Shown here in pieces: positions 21,963-33,464 of a DNA stretch of 64,000 bases. Within the stretch, counting starts at the first letter, position 1, and the number at the start of each line of letters is the position of its first letter. Origin of the DNA: Trypanosoma brucei gambiense DAL972 (taxonomy: Eukaryota; Euglenozoa; Kinetoplastea; Trypanosomatida; Trypanosomatidae); NCBI RefSeq assembly GCF_000210295.1, contig NC_026743.1, positions 372,001 to 436,000 on the forward strand. Reading direction: 5' to 3'. The notes below the pieces were generated by a model. That model was not told the origin of the DNA. It worked only from the letters and a program-made list of their open reading frames with translations, and did not search any database. The position numbers were made by a program, and so were the translations under genes.

Positions 21963-23737
21963 GTTAAAAGCTAATAGTACTTTACCTTCATTAAAATGCA
22001 ACAGAAGCCGCTAGTTATACGTCAGGAAGCAGCAGGTTCCTATTAACAGGACCTTGCGTTCGTATCAGTTTCGCTCCTTACTCCGCGTTCGCACAGCGTA
22101 CGACAGATGATAGATCTGTAAAATGTGTGTTAATCCTCGTACACACAACAGAAAAGGCAAGTCTCTTTCCCAGATATAGTTCGACAAACAAACCTCTGAC
22201 ATTCACTTACCACACAAATTACCCATTCCAAAAAGTATAACACTCCACCCATCACAAAAGCGAACTGCTTGCGGTCATGAGCACCCACAGTGAAGGTCGC
22301 ATTTCGCAGGGGGAAAAAACACCACGCGACAGGAAACTGTGGGACTACAGAGATACATGCATAGCGCACATTGCGGTCCTTAAAAATAAAAATAAGTTTT
22401 GTATTGCTTGGTAGGAAGTGTAAAAAAGGAAACCCCCCCCCCCGATAAGTTGGCACTTCAGATGACATTATCGGTCAAGAATTGCCATACGCTCACAAAA
22501 CCGAGCCATCATACGAATATGTATATATATTGGAGCATCGTACGGCATACCAAGAAAACTGCAGTTAGCTGGGTGAAAAGTCACCACATTGGAGTTTTTT
22601 TTTTACGATTCATAGAAAAAAACACGTAGGTGGAGTAACCGCGACTGGATGCCACGACATACTGTAACAACTGTCACCCTCTTAGTCGCGCCCCCCGAAA
22701 AAAAAAAACTTAGAGACTCATCATTGGCTTATGTGGAAAGGTGGATAACACACGAAAAAGTATAACATGGGACGGGCACCTCCTGTATTCAGTCCGAAGA
22801 GGGAAGTCCATTTGCAACAACGGTGAGTCCACTTGCCAGGCGAGAAAAAAAAAAAGCAAACAGAAATTAGGTTAGCAACAAATCCTTTAGCTTCCCAGAC
22901 GGAAAAAGAAATATATCCCTTCCTCAACGGTCTCCCCCCCCCCCCACACACACACACAAGGCAAAATATAGAAAAAAAACAAATCGCAGCACGCACAAAC
23001 TAAGAATAGACAGCGGCACTACCTCTTTAGCAATACGAAACCACGTTACAGAACTATCAGCGAAGGCACAGGGAAAACCTGAACATATAGATAGAAAATC
23101 AGGCAGCAGTCCTGCAACCCTCTGACGACTTCAACAACGTTTTTTTTTTTTAATGGCGAACATGCTTTATTCCTGCAACCAGTGCAAACGTAAATAAATT
23201 CTGACTTAAGGAAGTGGAAAGCGTTTACCCTTCAAAGCACTCAGAAACGCACAAACCGAAAATCTGATGGCGCTCGACATATGATGACACACGCCATTCT
23301 TTTTTTTTTTTTTGACAACGAAGAAAAAAGTGCAACAAAAATGGCCACGTGAAGAAGTGATAAGGCCACGGTCGCGCCAGCATCCGCCATCACTGGTAAC
23401 CTCCAATCCATATACAACGGGGACAACAAAAATGTCAGTTGCTTCACCTTCAGGTAAAGGGACACCGAAGTGTGTAGGACAGAAAGTTTGGAGCCAGACA
23501 AAAATAAAACGACCGTATTGCCGCAACACGGAACATAGAAAAGTGAGGGAGAGTGACGACACGCACCAGCGGAGAAACCCATCTAAGCGGTAACTTGAAA
23601 AGAGGTGCATGCACACACCAACAAATCTTACCTCAATCCTATACAGGAGTGCAACACAAACAAAAAGGGCAAAGCCAAACACTACGCACCAACATCTACT
23701 ACTACTGCCACCACCACCGAAAAAAAAAAAAACTCCT
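21963..23737. other. Long intergenic spacer with homopolymer runs
   Basis: 1.8 kb between the EF-hand-like gene and ABCE1. It contains many mononucleotide runs (C at 22,433-22,443, A or T runs at 22,590, 23,140, 23,300 and 23,720) and a C-run merging into a CA run at 22,934-22,958. Frames up to 179 codons exist on the minus strand but are Phe/Gly/Val low-complexity and cross T-runs, so I regard them as non-coding UTR. Confidence 0.5.
22934..22958. repeat. C-run plus CA microsatellite
   Basis: About eleven or more C followed by about seven CA units on the plus strand; it reads GT then G-run on the minus (sense) strand inside a spacer of the leftward array. Confidence 0.9.
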
Positions 23738-24256
23738 TCAAACAAAGAAGTGAGAAAAGGGATTCAATAAACTAGAGTCAACGAGTCTTTGGACAAATTT
23801 GCAGTAGTTAACTTTGTTCAAATGAACACAGCCGAAGCGGCGAAGGTGCAAAACCAGCTCACTACCCTCCACAGCCGAGAGAAGTTCTCCTTCCTCCATC
23901 ATTATCTGGAGAAAACAGTTTAAGTCAATATAACCCGTTCGGTTGGTATCGTAGTGAGAAAAAACTTCTACGAGTTCATCAACTCCAAAGTTTTCAGCTC
24001 GTGTGCTGACATCACTCAATGTGGAAAAAAGTACCACGAACTGTGGAAAATTGATCGCATCACAGCCTTCCAGCTTCGTTGTGGATAAAACACGGGAGAA
24101 CATCCCCTCATTTAGCTTCGGTACCAAGCTGAAGGCCAGAGACCTGACCCGTGACATCGCTATAACACCCTCATCAGCGCTGTCAAAAAGGCGAAAGGCT
24201 TCCTGAAGGTCACTGACGACGTCATGGGTAAGAGTGCATTTCATTTTCGATAGCAT
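23738..24256 (-). CDS. EF-hand-like (calmodulin-superfamily) protein, 172 aa
   Basis: Four-helix-pair organisation similar to calmodulin/centrin, with recognisable helix-loop-helix units: LQEAFRLFDSADEGVIAMSR and VEVFSHYDTNRTGYIDLNCF, and two weaker units between and after. The calcium loops are degenerate: the first lacks the acidic residue at loop position 12 (Arg), and the clearest one (DTNRTGYIDLNC) has Cys at position 12, so calcium affinity is doubtful. It may be a structural light-chain or flagellar/cytoskeletal component. The ATG at 24,256 is preceded by a GTG; a second ATG lies four codons downstream. It is in the leftward array upstream of ABCE1 in transcription order. Confidence 0.75.
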   Translation of the reverse strand: MLSKMKCTLTHDVVSDLQEAFRLFDSADEGVIAMSRVRSLAFSLVPKLNEGMFSRVLSTTKLEGCDAINFPQFVVLFSTLSDVSTRAENFGVDELVEVFSHYDTNRTGYIDLNCFLQIMMEEGELLSAVEGSELVLHLRRFGCVHLNKVNYCKFVQRLVDSSLLNPFSHFFV

Positions 24257-24449
24257 CACTTAACACTTTAGGTGGAGATATTAAAAAGGGAGGAATATAT
24301 TCACTTGTTAGTCTTCCCCGGTGCAAGTGTTGACGCCAAGGCGAACACTACTCAAGCGTTAATAATATATACACTGTGATGGTTAGTGAAAACGATATGT
24401 CTCTTCTACAAAGCAACACGGTACTGCATTGCTAACACATGAATATAAA

Positions 24450-25337
24450 CTACTGGAACGGTACAGATCCATGTCTCTCATCCGGACTGACGCTTAACAC
24501 AGTTTTAATTGCCTCTGGCTCGCTACCGTACATCAGCTGAAGGTTCGATGCGATTGCGGGAGGTGCGTAAGCAGCCGCCTTTGAGTCTGAGTTCACTCCT
24601 TGAATCATCGGGACCACGCCCAGCCTCCTGAGAAAATAATCGACGCGATGAGCCGGGCTGTCATTCCTCAGTAGCGTGTCCTTTGTGCTACCGGCAAGGT
24701 TTAACAATGACCTCTGGTTACCACTTGAGAGTATCTCACGAAGTGTGCCAAAGGCAACGTCACGACTGAACTGCACGCCGCGACCGTACTCAGGATATCG
24801 TGTAATGAGCCAGGGGAAAAAAGTAATGAATGGATTTATCCTTCGTTCTGCGAGGTACTCATCCTTAATCCGCTGACGGCTAGATTTGTCGTACTGTATG
24901 GTGAAGAGCAAATAAGTCGCTTGCTCATCTACACTTCCAATCCACAAAGGTAATGCCAAATCCTCTGATACACCGCCAAAAAGCCGCTGTATAATGATTT
25001 TCGACGAAACAAAAACAAGCACCACACCAGTAAAAAACATGAGCCAGTCAACGCGACGCTCTCCTTGGGGTAAGTTTCCAAAATTAGGGGCATTTCCTTG
25101 GGAAGCTTCGCGAGCACGAAAAGCAGCACTGGTCGCCAGCCCTCCCATCGCGAAATGTCCATAACTGAAGCCGGAAAATTCGGATATGTTGAGTCCCTTA
25201 TATTTTTTGGCTACCTTTTCTCTAAGCGCCAACTCTCTTGACCGCTCTTGGGGGTCCTCATTGATTATCATCCTCCTTGGAACAAGTCCATCGTGAACAA
25301 GAATAACCGAACGACGGCGTAGTTCCTGACGAAACAT
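24450..25337 (-). CDS. Hypothetical one-TM protein, first gene of the leftward array (295 aa)
   Basis: I do not recognise the family. N-terminal basic segment FRQELRRRSVILVHDG could be a mitochondrial presequence. A single membrane helix (WLMFFTGVVLVFVSSKIII, about residues 98-116) is followed by a soluble domain with IGSVDEQATYLLFTIQYDKSSR and an FFPWLITRYPEYGRG segment. The ORF has an earlier ATG at 25,403 that would add a hydrophobic signal-like leader, but that part is encoded by the T-rich splice-acceptor tract, so the inner ATG is preferred. It is the gene closest to the divergent strand-switch region and would be the first gene transcribed leftward. Subcellular location is inferred only. 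Confidence 0.7.
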   Translation of the reverse strand: MFRQELRRRSVILVHDGLVPRRMIINEDPQERSRELALREKVAKKYKGLNISEFSGFSYGHFAMGGLATSAAFRAREASQGNAPNFGNLPQGERRVDWLMFFTGVVLVFVSSKIIIQRLFGGVSEDLALPLWIGSVDEQATYLLFTIQYDKSSRQRIKDEYLAERRINPFITFFPWLITRYPEYGRGVQFSRDVAFGTLREILSSGNQRSLLNLAGSTKDTLLRNDSPAHRVDYFLRRLGVVPMIQGVNSDSKAAAYAPPAIASNLQLMYGSEPEAIKTVLSVSPDERHGSVPFQ

Positions 25338-25356
25338 ATTCCCTTCCCCACCCCCA

Positions 25357-25394
25357 GGAGAAATTAAAATTAGAGAAAAAAATAGAAAAAAAAC
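25357..25394 (-). promoter_or_regulatory. Probable trans-splicing pyrimidine tract
   Basis: T-rich tract on the minus strand upstream of the ATG at 25,337, with the first AG between tract and ATG. It supports the inner ATG over the one at 25,403. Confidence 0.55.
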
Positions 25395-25599
25395 GGCACT
25401 CATTTATCACGAAAAGGGGAACTGCTCGTCGCCGTTACAACATGCCCCCAACAGAGATTTTCTTCTCCCCAGAACCTAAATTATCACATCATGTCCCGCA
25501 CAAATTCATACAAATAGGGGACAACGTAACTATGAATAATGCCCCTAATAACATTTTAATGCCACAAAGGCTAGAAAATTGGGTCCCAGCGGCTGCCCA

Positions 25600-28500
25600 A
25601 ACAGTCGTGAATGCCGAAATTTGAAACCCACCACAAACACACCGGAAACGACCGAATAGCACGGACCCCACTGGAGCCCGCCCCCTGCGGAAACGTCACG
25701 ATAACAAGCCGCTGTAGGATCCGCAAAAGCTTCTTACCAACCGGACACTCCTGTTGTAACGCCCTAGGGTCAACAGACACGCGCAGCAAGCAATGTCGCC
25801 CATGCTGGGAGCCTCCACAAAATTTACACCGGGGCGACGTCAAGCCCCACCGTCCAGCGCCACTCGATTGAATACCGCCGGCTCGATCCAGCGCAGGGGA
25901 AGCACCACCAGCAGTGTGACAGCAAGAGGGGGGAACCCCCACTTCCCATCCGAGGCTGAGCTCTGCCCCCTCGAGAGGAGGGGAACACACACAGAGACGC
26001 TCGCGGACTGACAGCAACTGCGAAGCGAAACACAGACTCATTTCCACTACCACCCGTGGCGGTCCGCCGCGCCAGGCAGACACCCCCGGAGGTCAGTGGC
26101 AGCAGGTTCGCTCCTGCAACGGCACATCGCGTTCGACCGCCGCAGCCTACCCAAAATTCTGTTTTTCCCCCATGTGGTTGGAATAGGTCCGGTGCCGAAG
26201 AGCCGAGTGGTTTACTTCGGACCAGCCCACAAGTGACGGAAGCAGATTAAATTCTTACGTGCGGAAAAGTGGATCATGTCTGCGTGCCCCTCTCCGATGT
26301 TGGAGTTAAAAATAGAGCGCGAAACCAACACCACCCCATACGCCAGATGCCGATGATAACCACCATCGTATCGATAAAACACCCAAACAAGCGCCACCTG
26401 TATGCTGAAGAAGCGTTCTCACGACCGAAGCAGCGCATCAAGCGAGGACGAGGTCCCGTGGAAAACGAAGGCCCCGACTTCCCGTTGGGGCGTTGGAAGG
26501 TATTCAGTCTCGGCTGATCCCCGGCCCTTTTCGGCGTCAAACTTGGTATTGTATTCGTACCACTCAAAAGGAAAAGAAGACGAATTATTTTCTTGCTCCT
26601 GAGGCCGCTGGCACATCAAGCCGTGATCCGGCCTACTCCCCACGCGGCGTTCTAGCTACACCAAGATCCAAGGGACAGTTGGAGAACATTTTGGAGCCTG
26701 TAGTAACAGGTGTGGCGTAGAAAGCTCCGGCAGGCTCGCAACGATGCCATCAGCAATGTCCATTCAAAGGCATTTACTGCGGCAGACCACAACACTGATT
26801 GCGCCAAAACTGTCTCCGTTATTCATGACACAGCCTTCGACACAACATAGCGCGACGAGCTTGGTACAGGAAATGGAAAAGTCGAACATACAGCAGAGAA
26901 TTATCAGAATGTTGGCAGTTTTTTTCAAGGCCAGAACGTGTAAAATAAGCGCCAGGGAGATGCTATCGGATACAAAAATACTTCAGAAGACTGCCCTACA
27001 AGGGAACCATATTCAGTAGCATCTTGGCCATTGAATTTATCAGCTCGCTGAACCGACTACTGGAAGAAGGACCCCAGCTACGTGCCGATTTGTTTGCACA
27101 TAACTGAACGCTGCTGCTTCCTCAAACGAAAGAGAAAAATATCAAACACACACTGCGGAGGTAAGTGGACATGGTGGCACCATGGTCTTGAGAGTACCTA
27201 ATGGAAGTTTACCTAACGCAGATGAAAAGCACACCCTTCGGTTCTGTGAAATGAATACCGCTCACACCAAACGGTGATGGAGCGTGGGTAGGGCTTGAGA
27301 GAACTTTAAAAGTTGCTCTTTGTGATACTCCATTGCATAATTGAAATGGCAAGGCGCGCTATGCAGACAATACGAAAAAAATTGACCTGAGTCTACTTCA
27401 AATAGGAGCAATATCTACTTTCACGCAGGGCTAAGCACACCAGCTTCTGAGGTTCTTTTACCTCGCACTGGCGCGAGCGTGTGTCATGTGAAGGGTTGAA
27501 GCGTCGTAATAGGATGTGTGTAAGGGTAGTGGAGGGGAACCCGCTGTTGCACACTGAAAATTTAGCTGTATCATTTCAGGCGTGACATAGCGAATGTACT
27601 AAGAGAGCACCGTCCCTGAAGGTAGCGGCTTACAGCTCAGAAGCGCCACATTAATACGTAGTCCCAAGTCCGTGTTGATGTGAGAAGTGAAAGTCTCAGT
27701 GAAGTGCAATGCCGAGGAAGAGTGTTTCCGAATCTTCATGTCCAAGACCACGAGGAGACACATTACACTATATCACAAATCCCTTTGTGTCAAGTGGCGT
27801 AAGCCCCAGTTACTTTCCTCACACTTCGATACCGCAACAGGGTTCTCTTTCGCAATTAAATAAGGTTCATACGCGCGGAAGATCACAAAGATATGAAAAT
27901 AAAAGCATGGAAGAAGCAGATTCCGCGGCACTTCAGTGGAAACAGCCTACAATCACCGGCTGGTAGATGCCACGGGCCGTGGACTGAGGGATCTGCATTA
28001 TTGGGGGAAAAAAGAATGGGACAGCTACGACAACATGTGGGGGAAACAAACTGATATTCGTGAAGCGGGAAAATGCAGCCCCATCGGCCCGCAGTAACCC
28101 AACAGAATCCCTAGCAATAGAAAAGGGTGCGGGAATGTCACTGGATGTTTTCCAAGCGTATACAACGTCATGGAGAAAACTCCGGACGCTGCTTATGATG
28201 TGCTGACACGTGTCCGGGACCGAGAAGTGAAAAACGGTGTCCCAGAAAAACGCGTGACCGGCCCCGACGCTATGAGAAGCCGGAGCTGGAGCAAAGCAGA
28301 GTTCCCCATTAGAGAAATGCTGCTGGCTCTTGGCTTCCTCTGAAAATACGGGGCGCTGGAACTTGGCACCACGTTGAGGTGGCCGGCGCCACCCCTGAGC
28401 AGACTGTTGATAATCACAGACTTGCTGTTGCCACTCATGGTATTGGAAGCAGGTCCATCTCACCGTGGCAGACCAACACCCAAATAAGCTACGGGTGCTT

Positions 28501-29600
28501 CTCCTACAAATACGGGAGGGAAAGCGTATACCACATTGAAGTTTGTATTTAGTTACTGATGTGGAATGGAATGGAATGATTGATGGTATGGTGGAAAGGG
28601 TGACTGACATGCCGCAGTTGCCTGGCCCGAAGCTCCAGGACATTGTAACCTACATGGGACCGATATTGCTGTCAGGGGAAAAGCGAGTGAAGAGGAGGTG
28701 GCAGTGGCTCGTTCCCGCCCCGTTGCCTCTTGGTATTGAAAATGGATGCTGCGAAATATTAACCCGCGAGCACCACTACAGTGCCTGAAATGAAAAGTAC
28801 AAAGCCCGGCTGACAAAGCGTCGAACTCCAACAATCCGTGCAACCACTGCGACGGCGAAAAAAAATATGACACGCACTGGTGATGAAATGAGACGGCGTG
28901 AGCACAAAGCCCATGGCTAGCGCCGGTCGAACGCAGTAACGCAAATGGCAAATTGACACGAATATGGCCGCGCACATACCCCGTGAATACCGAGATGTGG
29001 CGGTACACCGCATTCGCGAGGAGCGTAGCTTCCACCGCGCAGGAGCGCCGTGTTGACCAAAATAGGGCACACAGCTCGCAACAGTGTCCGAACTTTTTTC
29101 CAACCGCTCATCCCCCACCCTTAATCCAGGGCTTTCTGGGGGGTGTGGCAACCTCTGCCGTCCAGGAAGGTGACCGAAACATAGGAGGGAAAGCGCCACC
29201 GGGGTGCGTCCGCGAAGGTAATCAGAAGTGTACCTGAAAAATGTGAGGGGGACAAGGGGAAGTCTTGGCCCTTTCGATCCACGCTTTCTCCGGGAGCGCC
29301 GCGAATAGGTGTGTTGCCACTTTCGCGCCACTTCAAGGCCGCCTGAGGCCGGCGGGACCGCCGAGAGCTTTTAAACCGCCTCCGAGCTCTACTAGGGGGT
29401 GGGTGGGCTGACGGTGAGATCGTGGTGCGGGTCGTATATGCCTGTCTTTCTCCCTGAGGAACGCGCTGTGGAGTGTTAACGAAGGAAATAGGAATACCTC
29501 TGTCGCGTATGTGATTGGTATGGAAGGCGGTGGCGAGAACAGCGGGATGAGATGTCATGCCACTTCCTGTTGGTGCTGGTCGTGGTTCTCCAGGGCATTC
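25600..29600 (-). mobile_element. Possible decayed non-LTR retroposon (ingi/DIRE-like)
   Basis: GC-richer than the surrounding spacers and full of medium-length overlapping frames broken by stops and shifts, mostly on the minus strand (for example near 27,933-28,643 and 28,759-29,558). Around 29,120-29,330 (minus strand) two overlapping frames together resemble a reverse-transcriptase patch: SDYLRGRTPVALS in one and GCHTPQKALD in another, loosely like the R-T ... GVPQGSVLGP block of ingi-class elements. No poly(A) tail or target-site duplication was confirmed. Degenerate ingi-related elements are known to sit at T. brucei strand-switch regions, which makes this plausible but unproven; it could also be a decayed ordinary gene. 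Confidence 0.35.
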
Positions 29601-30476
29601 AACCGCCTTCTTGCATGCTAAAGGTAGCGAAATTTGTAAGACAAGTGTCGTGAGGGTAGGAAGTTGCCATACTTGTTCAGTATGCTTATGTGGGTTTCTG
29701 GTCTACAGTTAATTCCATTTTACTCTAATTTATACTGTCCCTTATGTTAGAGGTAGAAGCCTCATTGTGGTGTCAGGGTCTAGTACGCAGGAATAATTAA
29801 ATTTTCTACGGAAGCTAACTGTCACCACATGAACACTGGAATATCGACCACAGTGGCCAGCTGCTGGGGTGCCATTGTGAGTGCACTTTTGGACGTTGAA
29901 GATATTTATGTGTGTGAAGCGCAAATCAACACGCGGATATGTGGCCGCTTCATGTTTTACAGTTGAGTACCTTTGCAAGTAGAACCCATCGAAGTCGTAT
30001 ACGTGCCATTAGCTGTAGAGCTAGTGGTGAATTTACAGGGTGAGATGCCACAACAGCTATAGGAGGGGTAGAAGGCTACAATGAAGACCATCCCTTTATA
30101 CGACCGTGCGAATCGTGGTCTCCATGCACTGGCAAAGTGGGTGGGTAATAATCTCCACTTAAGAGGGTTTTAGTAGGCAGTGGCTCGTTCTCCAAGGCTG
30201 AGTCCCACACTATCATGTCATGTGACATGATCTGCATAAACGCATTTCCTTCTGCTCGCTAGTGTGGCGTGGCCACGATTGTCGTCAATCCGCACATTGA
30301 AGAAAAAAACTTATGCTGTATTTTTGTACTCTTTGCCAGGGAACCTTGCTCCAACGGGGGTTTCGTGGTCTGTGAGCCATGCAAGCGACACAGAGGCAAC
30401 TACTGTTTGCACTCCAGTCTTGTTTCCCTCTGCGTCCGGTTCAAAGGTGACACCGACCTCGTAATCACTGAAAAGC

Positions 30477-30611
<135 letters not shown>

Positions 30612-30903
30612 GCCCCCTTCATTACATAATTCGGCCTGAAAGGGGAAGGTAAATGCGAGTGCACAGTTGCGTTCTGAAGTGCCACGAGGGCTGATAAAAA
30701 GGACAAGATGTGGGTGAAAAGCTTATATAATTTTTTTGTGTATCGGGTACGGTGGTAGCAAAACTCGTGCGTGTGGTTTCACTTAATTTGGTTGTTTCAT
30801 CTGCGTGAGGTCACTTTGACTTGCGGTGCAAGGTAATATATTGTCATTTCCTCAAACAGCGTATTCATTTATAATAACCTAGAAGGTTCGTACAGTTTCT
30901 CAA

Positions 30904-32070
30904 ATGAATGAGGATGGTGATTGTCGGCGCGTCGCTCTCATTGACACATCTTGCTATTCCGCTGATTGTACGCTCTCAGCGTTGGTTCCTCAGCATGCAA
31001 TGAAACCGTATAGACTTTTGGTGACAATGGAACTAATTGCATCACTGGGGTTAAAGCGGTTTTGTCGGACGGTTGTCCCGCCACCAATTGGTATTAAAGA
31101 GCTGCTTACCTACCATGCTGAAGATTATGTACTGAATCTGGGACTTCATAGTAACCGCAGCTGGTTGTGGAATACAGAGGTATCGAAGGTTACCTTTTCC
31201 GGAGATTGTCCACCTGTTGAGGGAATTGTTGAATATTCTCTCTCAACAGTTAGTGGCTCCCTCATGGCCGCTGTTTTGCTGAATAGTGGTGCTGTCGATA
31301 CAGCGATTCATTGGGGTGGTGGTATGCATCATGCAAAATGCGGTGAGTGTTCTGGATTCTGTTACGTGAATGATATTGTTATCGCCATTATTGAGCTACT
31401 GAAATGCCATGATAGAGTTTTATATGTTGATCTTGATATGCATCACGGAGACGGAGTCGACGAAGCGTTTTGCCGTAGCAGAAGAGTCTTTACTCTTTCC
31501 CTTCACAAGTTTGGCGAGTCCTTTTTTCCGGGTACAGGCCATCCACGGGATGTAGGCATTGGAAACGGGCGCCACTACACTATGAACTTAGCCATGTGGG
31601 ATGGTGTGGATGACTTCTACTACACCACAGTTTTTGAGCGTGCGCTCAGATCCATTGTAAAACGGTTCAATCCAAATGTAGTTGTCTTGCAGTGTGGAGC
31701 CGATTCGCTCGCAGGAGATCGTTTGGGACATTTTAATCTCTCGTCATGGGGTCATGGAAAGTGTGTTGAAGAGGTAAAGAAATTAGGGCTACCAATGCTT
31801 GTGGTTGGTGGTGGTGGTTACACCCTGCGGAATGTTGCCAAGCTGTGGGCATACGAAACTAGCATACTCTGTGGGAAAAGGCTCCCCTTGAACACTGTCA
31901 TTCCTCTACATCGAATGCCTCTTAGTGGATGGCTCTTCGAAGAATCGCCACAACTTTTAGTTTCACAGGATGAAGAAAACAAACCTCTTCCTGGTGTTAA
32001 CGTTCAACGATCCTTCCGCGTGATTATTGAGCAAATAGACAAGCACTGTCCAAATATAATGACTGTTTGA
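30904..32070 (+). CDS. DAC1: Class I (RPD3-type) histone deacetylase (388 aa)
   Basis: Zinc-dependent lysine deacetylase acting on histones. All catalytic landmarks are present: GGGMHHAKCGE (His142-His143), SGFCYVNDIVIAI, the zinc ligands in VDLDMHHGDG, SLHKFGESFFPGTGH, the third zinc ligand in QCGADSLAGDRLG, and the transition-state tyrosine in GGGGYTLRN. The N terminus is diverged: the usual HPMKPHR reads HAMKPYR. The catalytic domain fills almost the whole protein, and the usual long C-terminal tail is lacking. Domain content fits trypanosome DAC1, one of two class I enzymes; the symbol is my best assignment. It is the first gene rightward of the strand-switch region, so its transcription depends on chromatin of the type it may itself modify. 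Confidence 0.93.
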   Translation: MNEDGDCRRVALIDTSCYSADCTLSALVPQHAMKPYRLLVTMELIASLGLKRFCRTVVPPPIGIKELLTYHAEDYVLNLGLHSNRSWLWNTEVSKVTFSGDCPPVEGIVEYSLSTVSGSLMAAVLLNSGAVDTAIHWGGGMHHAKCGECSGFCYVNDIVIAIIELLKCHDRVLYVDLDMHHGDGVDEAFCRSRRVFTLSLHKFGESFFPGTGHPRDVGIGNGRHYTMNLAMWDGVDDFYYTTVFERALRSIVKRFNPNVVVLQCGADSLAGDRLGHFNLSSWGHGKCVEEVKKLGLPMLVVGGGGYTLRNVAKLWAYETSILCGKRLPLNTVIPLHRMPLSGWLFEESPQLLVSQDEENKPLPGVNVQRSFRVIIEQIDKHCPNIMTV

Positions 32071-32189
32071 ACTGTGCATCAGGGCGGCGTGACTGCTACC
32101 TTCTCCCCTCCCAACTTATGAATTGGTGTCGAGTGAATACTTAACTTTTCTATGTGTTACTGAAAGAGTAATCTGTCCTGATGTCACCC

Positions 32190-32222
32190 CCCCCCCCCCG
32201 AACACACACACATACACACACA
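32190..32222. repeat. C-run plus CA run in the DAC1-NBP35 spacer
   Basis: Ten or so C followed by an A-C rich stretch in the short spacer. It is a pyrimidine-containing tract on the sense strand; a separate T-rich stretch at 32,264-32,294 is closer to the NBP35 ATG and is the likelier splicing signal. Confidence 0.7.
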
Positions 32223-32305
32223 ACCAGGACGGGAAGTGGATACTCTGATATATAGTTATATCTTATTTTTCTCTTTTCGGGCGCATTTCTTTTTGGAAAG
32301 AGTCA

Positions 32306-33244
32306 ATGAACTTGGCAAATTCTCATTGTATCGGACCCGACAGTCCTGATGCTGGTCTGGCACCTTCCTGTAAAGGGTGCCCAAATGCTTCTCTATGTGC
32401 TTCTGCACCCAAAGGTCCCGATCCTGATATTGAACTTATCAGGCAACGGTTGTCTGGTGTTAAGCGGAAGGTGCTAATCGTTAGTGGGAAAGGAGGTGTG
32501 GGGAAGAGTACGCTTACTAAAGAGCTGGCTTTTGCCATTGGGAAGAGAGGACTCAACGTTGCTGTCGTTGATCTCGACGTATGCGGGCCCTCTATTCCAC
32601 GTTTGACGGGCGCTCGGGGGGAAAATGCACACTACAGTGCCACTGGTATTGAACCGGTGATGATCGATGAAACGGTGACTATGATGTCCATGCACTACTT
32701 TCTTGAAAATAAGAATGAAGCTGTGCTCTTTCGCGGGCCCAGGAAGAATGGCGCTGTCAAAATGTTTCTGAAGGATGTAATTTGGAACGATGTTGATGTG
32801 ATGCTGATTGACACCCCCCCTGGGACGTCAGATGAGCACATCACTACTGCGTCTCTTCTTCAGCAATGTGGTGGCGTCAGTGGCGCTGTTTTAGTAACCA
32901 CACCCCAGATGGTTGCAGAGGCTGACGTAAGACGGGAGGTAAACTTCTGTCAAAAGGCAAAATTGAACATAATGGGTATTGTTGAAAATATGAGCGGTTT
33001 CGTGTGCCCTAACTGTGGTAGTGGCTCGTTTATATTTCCACGTACAAATACGCGGGGTGCTGGAAAGCGCTTAAGCGAGGAGTTTGGAATTCCTCTTTGG
33101 GGAGAAATACCCCTTGATCCAAAGCTGATGAGCTCGTGCGAGGAAGGTACCCCTCTTGCAGAGTCTGTCGACCAAAATAATCCAACGCTTGATGTTTTGA
33201 ACTCAATTTCGAGGAAACTCATTGAAAGTTTAGCGATGGAGTAG
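32306..33244 (+). CDS. NBP35: Cytosolic Fe-S cluster assembly ATPase NBP35 (312 aa)
   Basis: P-loop scaffold on which cytosolic and nuclear Fe-S clusters are built (CIA pathway). The N-terminal ferredoxin-like motif specific to NBP35, C-x13-C-x2-C-x5-C, is present near residues 8-31, distinguishing it from CFD1. Walker A is GKGGVGKST with the deviant leading lysine; DLDVCGPS and DTPPGTSDEH are the switch and Walker B regions, and the C-terminal CPNC motif bridges the dimer cluster. Length is typical. It lies 235 bp after the deacetylase gene. Its clients would include the Fe-S protein ABCE1 encoded in the leftward array and Fe-S-dependent DNA enzymes. Confidence 0.95.
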   Translation: MNLANSHCIGPDSPDAGLAPSCKGCPNASLCASAPKGPDPDIELIRQRLSGVKRKVLIVSGKGGVGKSTLTKELAFAIGKRGLNVAVVDLDVCGPSIPRLTGARGENAHYSATGIEPVMIDETVTMMSMHYFLENKNEAVLFRGPRKNGAVKMFLKDVIWNDVDVMLIDTPPGTSDEHITTASLLQQCGGVSGAVLVTTPQMVAEADVRREVNFCQKAKLNIMGIVENMSGFVCPNCGSGSFIFPRTNTRGAGKRLSEEFGIPLWGEIPLDPKLMSSCEEGTPLAESVDQNNPTLDVLNSISRKLIESLAME

Positions 33245-33464
33245 TAGTATCAATATGCGGTTTTAACGTTGTTTCTGCAGTATTTTTGGAGAAGTTTTTT
33301 GCGCAGCAGCAATGTTGTGAATTTTTATCGCAGTCTCTTAATGATGTTGTTTAAATGATATCTCCTGATTTTTTTTTTTTGGCGGTGTGTTCCTTTTATC
33401 TGATTCTATTGAAGTTCGCTCTCGTTGGTCTTGTTTGAAGTACTTGGGTGATGCTATTATAGTG

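Noticed and set aside
23206..23745. 179-codon minus-strand frame
   Set aside because: Low-complexity Phe/Val/Gly/Ser sequence crossing T-runs in the UTR between two genes; no domain and probably the 5'/3' UTR of flanking genes.
27933..28643. 236-codon minus-strand frame in the strand-switch region
   Set aside because: No recognised domain, overlaps other open frames in GC-rich DNA and is neighboured by broken frames. Treated as part of the decayed element rather than a gene.
28759..29331. 190-codon minus-strand frame
   Set aside because: Arg/Ser/Pro-rich and shifted relative to adjacent frames. It only loosely resembles reverse transcriptase and is not an intact gene.
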